A stretch of 64,000 nt of DNA from Lewinellaceae bacterium (GTDB taxonomy: Bacteria; Bacteroidota; Bacteroidia; Chitinophagales; Saprospiraceae). Where the stretch lies: positions 2,249,001-2,313,000 of the forward strand of contig JACJXX010000001.1 in NCBI GenBank assembly GCA_020636435.1, read 5' to 3'. The notes under the pieces are model-generated. The model was given only the letters and a program-made list of their open reading frames with translations, had not been told where the DNA came from and searched no databases. This document shows, piece after piece, positions 17,237-25,383 of the stretch (its first letter is position 1; the number at the start of each line of letters is the position of its first letter). The translations under genes and the position numbers were made by a program.

Positions 17237-19783
17237 TTACTCCCCAAACACCTTCCCATCCACCACCAGCCGACTATTCTTCCCCACCGAATACGGCGTT
17301 TCCGCCCCCTGAATATCCACCTTGCTCAAAGAGGCAAAAGTGTCTTCATAACCGGGCAGTTCCTGGGACAGGCTGATGCCCACGCGGCTCTGCAGCAACT
17401 GGGCGTCGGAGAGCGCCACTTTGGAGCGGCCCTCGCCGGCGAGGGCAACGCCCGCTCCGCGGATGTCGACCCAGCGGGCGGACAGCTCGGTGTCTTCCCC
17501 GGCGACGATGCCTTTGTTGCCGATTCGGCCCATGAAGATATTGGACAAGTCCATTTTGGCGCTGGTGAGGGCTATGCCGTCCTTTTCCACATTCAGGAAG
17601 GTAACGTTGCCGGCCGAGCCGGTGCAGTAGTAACCGGCGAAAGCGTTGGCTTGCACGTCCGTAAACCGGCTATGTTCGATGGAGAGGTCGGCCCGGACGA
17701 TATTCAGGTAGCTGTTGCCCCGCCGGTTGCCGGCGAAGGTGCAGCCATAAATGGTCACAGGCGACTCATAGAAGGTAACGGCGCCGCCCCACAGGCGGCC
17801 GGACTCTTCGGGGCTGGACAACTGCTCGAAATGGGTATAGGACAAACTGGAACGCTCCGCCGCTCCGATGACGGCCAGCCCTTCTCCCGACCCGTCGGAA
17901 GAGCGGATCACCACCGGCACTTCTTCTCTGCCCAGGGCAAATACCGGCGAATAGCTGATGATCCGGGCTTTTTCCAGCAGGTCGATCCGGGCGCCGGCCT
18001 CCAGCCGCAGATGCTTGCCTTTGGGGATAACCAGCGGGTTGGATAACGCCCAGTTGCCGGCGGGGATGGACAGGACTTGCCCGCCTTCCAGTTCCCGTAT
18101 AAAGGGGAAGGAAGTATAATTGGCAGCTTTGTCCATCAGCTTATCGGCGGGCGATAAGGCATAGCTGTCGGCAGCAGGAAGAACGGGGATCGTTTTTTTA
18201 GCGGGCTCCAGTCCCAGGAAATTGTAGTGAACCTGCAATTCCGGAGTGCCTCCTTCGGCCCATGAAAAGCTTTCGGGGATATTGAAGTAGCAAAGGTGCA
18301 GCTTATTGCGCCCCTCCCGGGCGCGGGAGTCGATCACCACCGGCTTTTCCGGATAAAACTGAGCATCTCCGGAGCTGAGGTAGGCCACTTCAACGGGCAG
18401 GCCCTGAAGGTTTTCCAGTTGAATGCTTACCCGGCCTTCTTCCTTGTGGTAGAAATGGGCCAGAAGTTCCTTCTTTTCCGGATTCATTACCGACCAGATA
18501 TGCCTCTGGTTGGCGTACAGTTCCTCTTTGGGGAATTTGTAAAAGGGCAGGGTGCGGTACACCTTGTGCAAAATTGTTTTTAGTTCCTTTTCATTCTTTT
18601 TGAAGAATTCATCCAGGAATTCCCGTTTGGCGACCACGCTGGCCTCGCGGATGTAGTGGCGCTTGAATACCTCGTTGTCGTAGATCAGGCCGAGGATGGA
18701 TTCCTGCTCCAGCCAGTAGTGGCGCGTATTCGGCATGGGTTCTTCCAGGAACATCCTCATGCTGCCCGGCTCGCGCTTGCTGAGGTCCTCAAATTCGCGG
18801 GCGATGGGCTCGGCCAGGCCGGTGACGGGGTTGAAGTAATAGCGGATGTTGGCCTTGTTCAGCGGGTGTTTGTTGTTCATCAGGTCGGTAACGACGAACA
18901 GCTTCGCCATTTTTTCCATGTCGAAAAAATGGTCGGCAGGCAGGTCGCCCGCCATTACATCCTGCCACATCCTTCTCATGAGCAGCAACTGGGCGCGGGT
19001 TCCGGAGCCTGCCATCAGTTTGCTTTCCCGGTAGGGTTGTATTTCTTTTTCCAGCTTGAAGATGATGCCTTCGCGCATGGCATTGCTCTCGATCATGTAC
19101 TTGTCGAAGCGTTCCTCCATATAAAATACGCCTCCGGATTTGCCGTTGATGGAGACCTCCACAAAGTTCACCCTCATGTCGATCAGGCCCAGTTCTTCCA
19201 GCAACCGGAAGCTCAGCCAATCGGTCAGGTAACCCCGGGCAGTAGGCACCAGCATGGCAAAGCGCTTCATGCCCTCAATGGTGTCGTCTCCCTTTACTTT
19301 CACCTCAAACGACCACTTATTGGGATTGCCGACGTGGGTTCTCGACACCATGCCCGTCAGGGCGATCTTCACATTGTGGGTTTTGCCGTTGAAGGTCAGC
19401 TTGGCCGGAAATTCTTCTTCTTTGAAAGCAGGGTTGATGTATTTTTCCTTCATCGCCTGCTCGCGCAGGTACTGGATCCGCAGCAGGTGTTTGAACTTGA
19501 TGTCGATCTTGACGTCGTCCATTTCCGCCGCCTGCCCCTGAGCGAATTTCTTAATAAAGGAGAAATCCAGTTTGGAAAGGTCTTTCACAACGGGCACAAA
19601 AAGCTGTGTCTGCCCGGAGTCATACAGATATTTTCCATAATTGAACACCCCGAAAAAACAGAACAGGGAGATGACAATTCCGATGGCCCCCGCCATCCAG
19701 GCCGGCATCCGTTTCCGGTTCCGGATCACATCGCGCATTCTTTCGGCAAGGCGGGAGTTATTTTTAATTCCTTTGACTTTCAT
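17237..19783 (-). CDS. CotH-like membrane protein with beta-helix domain (copy 1)
   Basis: 848 residues. One N-terminal transmembrane helix (~29-51) is followed by a CotH-kinase-like domain (roughly 100-430; typical blocks VEVSINGKSGGVFYMEERFDK and a later DLMNNKHPL...RYYFNPVTGLAEPIAREF). The C-terminal ~350 residues look like a right-handed parallel beta-helix with repeated short strands (YESPVTIYGCTFAGNRRGNSYLNIVRA). CotH proteins are secreted or surface protein kinases; the substrate here is unknown. The stop codon coincides with the target site of a miniature element, so the natural C-terminus may have been slightly different. Paralogue of the next gene. Confidence 0.85.
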   Translation of the reverse strand: MKVKGIKNNSRLAERMRDVIRNRKRMPAWMAGAIGIVISLFCFFGVFNYGKYLYDSGQTQLFVPVVKDLSKLDFSFIKKFAQGQAAEMDDVKIDIKFKHLLRIQYLREQAMKEKYINPAFKEEEFPAKLTFNGKTHNVKIALTGMVSRTHVGNPNKWSFEVKVKGDDTIEGMKRFAMLVPTARGYLTDWLSFRLLEELGLIDMRVNFVEVSINGKSGGVFYMEERFDKYMIESNAMREGIIFKLEKEIQPYRESKLMAGSGTRAQLLLMRRMWQDVMAGDLPADHFFDMEKMAKLFVVTDLMNNKHPLNKANIRYYFNPVTGLAEPIAREFEDLSKREPGSMRMFLEEPMPNTRHYWLEQESILGLIYDNEVFKRHYIREASVVAKREFLDEFFKKNEKELKTILHKVYRTLPFYKFPKEELYANQRHIWSVMNPEKKELLAHFYHKEEGRVSIQLENLQGLPVEVAYLSSGDAQFYPEKPVVIDSRAREGRNKLHLCYFNIPESFSWAEGGTPELQVHYNFLGLEPAKKTIPVLPAADSYALSPADKLMDKAANYTSFPFIRELEGGQVLSIPAGNWALSNPLVIPKGKHLRLEAGARIDLLEKARIISYSPVFALGREEVPVVIRSSDGSGEGLAVIGAAERSSLSYTHFEQLSSPEESGRLWGGAVTFYESPVTIYGCTFAGNRRGNSYLNIVRADLSIEHSRFTDVQANAFAGYYCTGSAGNVTFLNVEKDGIALTSAKMDLSNIFMGRIGNKGIVAGEDTELSARWVDIRGAGVALAGEGRSKVALSDAQLLQSRVGISLSQELPGYEDTFASLSKVDIQGAETPYSVGKNSRLVVDGKVFGE

Positions 19784-19817
19784 AATAAACAGTGTTTTTT
19801 TAGCGCTGGATTATTGC

Positions 19818-22424
19818 TTATCGGATGCTGGCTTTTCCGTATTCCGCGCCGTACAGGATTTTTTTCACGTCTTCCCGGTTGGGAGGAAAGGCAACCTTAT
19901 CCAGGATGAAGCCCGAATTGGCTTCGATCAGGTAGGGCAATTCCGCCCCTTGTATGTCCACCCGCGTCGCCTCGGCAAAAGCGGGCCCGTATTCCGGCTT
20001 TTTCATGAAGATGGTGATCCCAATCCGGCAATTGGACACTTTGGAGTCGGAGATAATCAGCCGGGAACGGTCTTTGCTGGTTGCTGCAATCTCAGAACCG
20101 GCAATCTCCACCCAACGGGCGGTCATATCGCTGCCTTCTCCAGCGCTCAGGCCTTTGTCTTCCACCTCATCCATGGAGACGTGAGTGATGTCGATTTTCG
20201 ATCCCGACACATCTATCCCGTCATTGCCGACATTGACAAAAGTGGAGTTGTTGATCGTGCCGGTGCAGAAATCGCAGTCAAAGGCATCGGCATTGATGTT
20301 TTTGAACCGGGCGTTTTCCATGGTAAAGTTCGAGCGTATGACATTGAGGAAGTCGTCCCCAATCCGGTTGCCCTCGAAGGCGACGGTGTTGAAATCCACC
20401 GGCGATTCATAAAACACAACTGCGCCAGACAAGCCCCAGCCGTTTTCGGTAGGGCAGGATATGTCGGTAAAACTGGTGTGCTGCACCGCCGAGCGCTGCC
20501 CGGCGCGAATGAATACCAGGCCTTCGGCAGTGATGTCCGAAGAGTAGACCTCGACCGGGTTCTCTTCTGTTCCCATAAAGAATACCGGCGAATAGCAAAT
20601 GACCTTGGCATGGTTTACCATGTCAATCCGGGCGCCGGCTTCCACCTCAAAGCGCCGGCCGGCCGGGATGACCAGGTCTCTGTCGAGGGTCCAGTCGCCT
20701 TCCGGGATGGAAATGACATTGGTTTCCGGTATTTCCTCCACAAAGTCGAAAGTAGTATGGTTGGCCTCCCGGACGATCGGGTTGCCGTTATGATTCCGGC
20801 GGCCTTCATAGGCCCAGGGGAACACCAGCGCCGTCCGCTTTTCGGTTAGGCCCGGCATATTGAAATATACTTTCAACTCCGGCAGCAGGGAATCCGACCA
20901 AACCACCTCAGGCGGAATCTGGAACCGGTAAGCCCGGGGCAACTCGTGCCCGCCCTCTTCCCCGGATTCCAGCGTGATCGGCTGCTCGGGGTAGAACAGG
21001 AAAGTATCCCTCCAGCCCAGATATGCTATTTCAAGAGGAACGTCCTGCCGGTTGAGCAGGCTGACGTCGAGGTGGTTTTCTCTGGCCTTATTGAAATAGG
21101 CGGCTATTTCTCCCTCGTCAGGGAACAGGACGAAGCGCAAATAGCGCTGGTTGCCGGACAGGGTAGCGGCCGGCAGGTCGTTGCCGGGCCAGTTTTTGTA
21201 TACGCTATTGAACAAAACATTGACCTTCTCCCCGTGGCGCATGAGCAGTTCTTCGACAAAATCTTCCCGGGTAAGCACCTCCGCTTCCCGCAGGTAGGCG
21301 CGTTTAAAGTCGATGTGGTTGCAGATCATCTGCAGGGTTGCATCCTGGGCCAGCGTGTGATGCCATTTATTTTTGGGGTCGGGTTTTTCCAGGATGGAGG
21401 AAAAAGCCTTAAAATCGCTGTTGTTCAGGCCGGTGAACTCACGGACTACAGGCTCCACTCTGCCAGTTTGCGGGTTGAAGTAGTAGCTCAGGTTCTCCCG
21501 CAGCAGGGGGTGCTTGTGGTTCATCAGGTCGGCAACGGCAAACAACTGGCCCATCTTCTCCAGGTCAAAAAATTGATCTACGGTCAGAAGGCCGGCCTGC
21601 AGGTCCGTCCACATCCTTTTCAGGGTCAGCAAATGGCCTTTGGAATCGGCGCTGCTCATCAGGTCATTTTCTTTATCCACCACCAGATCCTCTTCGATCT
21701 TAAAGAGGATGCCCTGGCCGAAGCGCAGGCTTTGTATCAGGTCCTTGTGGAAGCGCTCCTGCAGGTAATATACCCCAACCGGCTTGCTGTTGATGGACAG
21801 TTTCACAAACTCTCCGCTCATGCTTTTGATGCCCCTTTCTTTGAGGATTTCATAGCCCAGCCAGTCGGTCATATAACCACCGGTGGACGGCGGCAGCAGG
21901 TCGAAGCGCTTCATATCGCCGACCGAAGAGTTCCTCCTGGCCTCCACCTGGAAGGGCCAGCGGGCCGGGTCTCTAAAATGCATGGCCATCATTTGGGCCA
22001 GTTCAATTTTTACGTCGTGGGTTTGCCCCTGGTAAGTCAGGCTTGCCGGGACTTCTTCCTTCAGAATTTCCTCGCTGGCGCCGCCTTCCTGAAGGATCCG
22101 GTCCCGCAGGCTTTGAAGCTGCTCCAGATGCTTCGGCTTGATATCCAGCTCGACCTTATCAAAAGCCTCCTTCTCTCCTTTGGCGTAATCGGCCAAAAAG
22201 GAAAAGTCCAAATCTGAAATCTGGAGCATCACCGGTTTGGTGTAACCGAACTGCCCGATCTTGCCAATATAAGCGCCATAACCGGCCACGGCCAGAAACA
22301 GCACGGCCATAACCGCCAGGCCGGCCAGGCTGAGGACTGCCCGGAGGAGCAGTTTCCTGTTTTTAAAGAATCGAACTGGAAATGGCGCTGAGGAAATGTC
22401 GCTTTCGTTTCGCCCTATTTTCAT
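19818..22424 (-). CDS. CotH-like membrane protein with beta-helix domain (copy 2)
   Basis: 868 residues, same layout as its downstream neighbour: N-terminal helix (~27-55), CotH-like domain (VKLSINSKPVGVYYLQERFHKD; DLMNHKHPLLRENLSYYFNPQTG), linker, and beta-helix with YESPVDFNTVAFEGNRIGDDFLNVIRS. It is followed 34 bp later by copy 1, so the two form an operon created by tandem duplication. They have diverged widely, which indicates an old duplication. They lie downstream of three permease genes on the same strand but after a 430-bp gap. Confidence 0.85.
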   Translation of the reverse strand: MKIGRNESDISSAPFPVRFFKNRKLLLRAVLSLAGLAVMAVLFLAVAGYGAYIGKIGQFGYTKPVMLQISDLDFSFLADYAKGEKEAFDKVELDIKPKHLEQLQSLRDRILQEGGASEEILKEEVPASLTYQGQTHDVKIELAQMMAMHFRDPARWPFQVEARRNSSVGDMKRFDLLPPSTGGYMTDWLGYEILKERGIKSMSGEFVKLSINSKPVGVYYLQERFHKDLIQSLRFGQGILFKIEEDLVVDKENDLMSSADSKGHLLTLKRMWTDLQAGLLTVDQFFDLEKMGQLFAVADLMNHKHPLLRENLSYYFNPQTGRVEPVVREFTGLNNSDFKAFSSILEKPDPKNKWHHTLAQDATLQMICNHIDFKRAYLREAEVLTREDFVEELLMRHGEKVNVLFNSVYKNWPGNDLPAATLSGNQRYLRFVLFPDEGEIAAYFNKARENHLDVSLLNRQDVPLEIAYLGWRDTFLFYPEQPITLESGEEGGHELPRAYRFQIPPEVVWSDSLLPELKVYFNMPGLTEKRTALVFPWAYEGRRNHNGNPIVREANHTTFDFVEEIPETNVISIPEGDWTLDRDLVIPAGRRFEVEAGARIDMVNHAKVICYSPVFFMGTEENPVEVYSSDITAEGLVFIRAGQRSAVQHTSFTDISCPTENGWGLSGAVVFYESPVDFNTVAFEGNRIGDDFLNVIRSNFTMENARFKNINADAFDCDFCTGTINNSTFVNVGNDGIDVSGSKIDITHVSMDEVEDKGLSAGEGSDMTARWVEIAGSEIAATSKDRSRLIISDSKVSNCRIGITIFMKKPEYGPAFAEATRVDIQGAELPYLIEANSGFILDKVAFPPNREDVKKILYGAEYGKASIR

Positions 22425-22856
22425 GGATCAAATAATTTTTCAAGACATAAACGGGCTGCGCCCGTGCCAGGCAAGGCGGAAAGGGGCAGAAACGGACGAC
22501 TTGTCCGCATTCCGGCTCCGAAAGGCTAAACCTCCCGGCACACCGCTGCATTCCACGCTCCTGGAGCGAACACTAAAGGGGGGATTTTGCACCAGATGGA
22601 ATGATCGATTTCAACTTGCCTTGCTGTCGCAACAAGTTGAATTCTGCCAAATAAGAAAGCCTGCTGCCGCAACCTGGCCGGCGCGTCCGTTAAAAAAATG
22701 TCTGTTTTGATAATCTGCAATCTTCCCTTTTACTACGGGGAGGGGAGGTAATGGTTGCATTTTTGGGAGGGAAAAGTGGGGAGGGCAAGAGTGTGTAAAT
22801 GTAAAGGCGCTTCGGCCTGGAGTCACATTTACACATTTGCACGTTTATACAATTAA
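22425..22856. other. Intergenic gap between permease operon and cotH pair
   Basis: No gene is supported. It holds short hairpins (for example CGGGCTGCGCCCG near 22451) and, at 22791-22849, an inverted GTGTAAA/TTTACAC array right after the permease stop. Confidence 0.5.
22791..22849. repeat. Inverted GTGTAAA word array
   Basis: GTGTGTAAATGTAAAGG faces CACATTTACACATTTGCACG around a GC-rich loop, ending 8 bp after the permease stop codon (read on the minus strand). Confidence 0.65.
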
Positions 22857-25274
22857 TCATTCGCTCCCCAGCGCCTCCACCGGATTCGCCAGCGCAGCGC
22901 GCACCGCCTTGTAGCCCACCGTCAGCCAGGCGGCGAGCAGCACCAGGGCGCCGGCGGCCAGGAATATCCAGGCATCCAGATGGACGCGGTAGGGGAAGTT
23001 GGCCAGCCATTTTTGAGCGCCCCACCAGGCCAGAGGGGCGGCGATCAGAAAAGCAGCGCCGACCAGCCAGGTAAATTCGCGGGTCAGCAACAGGATGATG
23101 CGGGCCACGCTGGCGCCCAGCACCTTGCGGATGCCTACCTCTTTGGTGCGCTGCCGGGTGATAAAGGCCACCAGCCCCCACAAGCCCAGGCAGGCGATGA
23201 AGATGGCCAACCCGGCAAACAAGAGGAAGAGGCGGGACAAACGCGCCTCCTCCTGATAAAGCTGGGCTATGGTGTCATCCAGAAAATCGTATTTAAACAG
23301 GCCTTTGGGAAACTGGCGGCTCCAGGCCTGCCCAATAGGAGGGATGGCTTCGGAGACCTTGTCCATCTGCACTTTCAGCGCCGCCACATAGTAAAAATAG
23401 GGAAAGGGCATGATCACTACCGGTTCGATGGGATGGTGCAACGACTTCATATTGAAATCCCGGACGACCCCTACGATGGTGGCGTTGATGTGGTTAATCC
23501 CCAGTTCGTACTGCTTGCCGATAATGTCCTCAGGCCGCTCAAAGCCCAGTTTTTGCACCATCTGCTCATTCACCAGGATGTTGTATTGGCCCTCGGCCTC
23601 CGGATCATCCGGAGTGGCGAGGCGGCCGTCGGCCTCCTGCAGTTCCCGGCCGACGATGATATCCAGTTCAAACAGGTTATCGAAATTGGGTTCTGCTGCC
23701 TTGAGCACAAAATCGATGGCCGTGCGTTCGTTGCCGGCCTCCCGGTAAAGGCGGGTGCCAACGCTGCCCCTCGAAGTCGGGGGCCCAAAGGAAAAACAGA
23801 CTTCTTCAATGCCCGGTTCGCGTAGCCATTCTTCCCTTAGAGCAGGATATACGCCCGGTTCCGGCAAGTCCACAGTCAGAATAGCATCCTGCCGGAAGCC
23901 CAGGTTCCTGTTTTGAAAATAGCGAAGTTGCCGGGAAACCACCAGGGTGCCAATGATCAGCAGGATCGAGATGCAAAACTGCCCCGCAACCAGCCCCCGC
24001 CGAAGGTATAGGGTGCCGCGGAGGCTTTCCCCCACCTTTCCTTTGAGGGCGTTCACCGGCTTGAACCCGGAAATGACAAAGGCCGGATAAGCGCCTGCCA
24101 GCAGCGTTACCAGCAGTACTGAGATTAGCAAAAACACTGCCGGCGCGGGGTTGCTCCCCCAGTTCAATTCCATCTGCAGGCCCAGCAGGGCATTCAAACG
24201 CGACAGCGCCAACTGCCCGGAAACAGCCGCGATTGCCGCCGCCGCTACTGAAATGAGGAAGGCTTCCGCCAGAAACTGCACGATCAGCTGCCGGCGATCG
24301 GCGCCGATCACTTTGCGGACGGCGATCTCCCGCACCCGCCGAATGGCATGAGCGGTAGACAGGTTGATGAAATTGATACAAGCCACCAGCAATATCATCA
24401 GGCCGATGGCGCCGAAGAACCACAGGTATCTTGCGTCAATACTCGGCGCCCCGCCGGACACTTCAAAATCTGTATTGAAATGAATATCGCTCAGGGGTTG
24501 CAATACAAATTCGGTGATGGCGGCTTCATCCTCGTCGTAATACTTGCTGACAAAGCCCTTAAGTTGCTCATTAATGGCCCCGATGCTTGCCTGCTCCGGC
24601 AGCAACACATACGTACTGCCGCCGGTGACAAACCCCCAGGATTCGGTGTCGAAGGGATAATAATCTTCGAGGGAAGCAAAACTCACCAACATATCGCCGC
24701 GCAGGTGAGAAGTGGCGGGTATGTCCTCCACCACCGCCCCTACCGACAAGGGCAGCTCGCCATCCAGTTCAAAGGTTTTGCCCAGCGCTTCCTCCTCGCC
24801 GAAGTACCGCTGCGCCGCCGAACGGGTAAGCGCTACCTGCCCCGGCTGAGACAACGCATGGCGGGGATCGCCCTCCAGGGTTTCAAAATCAAAAATGTCG
24901 AGCCATTCCGGTTCGGCAAAGAGGGCCGCTCCTTCAAACTTCCGCCCATCGGGCAACACCGCCAAAATCTCTTGGCCTGTATGGATGCGCGCCACCTGCT
25001 CCCAATCCGGAAAGTCGTTGCGAAGGGCAACAGCTAAGGGGTAAGGCGTATTCCCGCCACGCTCCTTTTCTCCTTCTGCATAATCGATCATGCCCACCCG
25101 GTAAATGCGCCCGGCCTTTTCATGATGCCGGTCAAAACTTCGGTGGTACTGAATGAAGGTATAGATCAGCAGGCAACAGGCCAACCCCATGGAAAGGCCC
25201 AGTACGTGAATAGCAGTATTGCTTTTGTACTTCATCAGGGCGCGAAAGGCGATTAGCAGATGGTTCTTTAGCAT
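22857..25274 (-). CDS. FtsX/MacB-type ABC permease
   Basis: 805 residues. N-terminal helix (~20-43), periplasmic core domain, FtsX block with REIAVRKVIGADRRQL, second periplasmic domain and C-terminal FtsX block with TKEVGIRKVLGASVARI. It ends NPVEALGSE rather than ALRYE. Third gene of a three-permease run (30230 to 22857) sharing the sigma-54-type control region near 30725-30844. No ATPase gene is in the run. Paralogue identity is clearest in the last ~120 residues. Confidence 0.92.
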   Translation of the reverse strand: MLKNHLLIAFRALMKYKSNTAIHVLGLSMGLACCLLIYTFIQYHRSFDRHHEKAGRIYRVGMIDYAEGEKERGGNTPYPLAVALRNDFPDWEQVARIHTGQEILAVLPDGRKFEGAALFAEPEWLDIFDFETLEGDPRHALSQPGQVALTRSAAQRYFGEEEALGKTFELDGELPLSVGAVVEDIPATSHLRGDMLVSFASLEDYYPFDTESWGFVTGGSTYVLLPEQASIGAINEQLKGFVSKYYDEDEAAITEFVLQPLSDIHFNTDFEVSGGAPSIDARYLWFFGAIGLMILLVACINFINLSTAHAIRRVREIAVRKVIGADRRQLIVQFLAEAFLISVAAAAIAAVSGQLALSRLNALLGLQMELNWGSNPAPAVFLLISVLLVTLLAGAYPAFVISGFKPVNALKGKVGESLRGTLYLRRGLVAGQFCISILLIIGTLVVSRQLRYFQNRNLGFRQDAILTVDLPEPGVYPALREEWLREPGIEEVCFSFGPPTSRGSVGTRLYREAGNERTAIDFVLKAAEPNFDNLFELDIIVGRELQEADGRLATPDDPEAEGQYNILVNEQMVQKLGFERPEDIIGKQYELGINHINATIVGVVRDFNMKSLHHPIEPVVIMPFPYFYYVAALKVQMDKVSEAIPPIGQAWSRQFPKGLFKYDFLDDTIAQLYQEEARLSRLFLLFAGLAIFIACLGLWGLVAFITRQRTKEVGIRKVLGASVARIILLLTREFTWLVGAAFLIAAPLAWWGAQKWLANFPYRVHLDAWIFLAAGALVLLAAWLTVGYKAVRAALANPVEALGSE

Positions 25275-25282
25275 GGCGATGG

Positions 25283-25383
25283 TTTGTGTTGTAGTGTTGT
25301 AGTGTTGTAGTGTTGTAGTGTATCAGTGTTGCAGAGTTGCAGAAAGCGGCCTGCTCCCTGATACACTGCAACACTGATACACT
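25283..25383. repeat. Inverted GTGTTGTA/GTATCAGTG word array
   Basis: Four tandem TGTTGTAG units and GTATCAGTG words on the left, CACTGATACAC and CTGCAACAC words on the right. It fills the whole gap between two permease genes. Confidence 0.8.
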
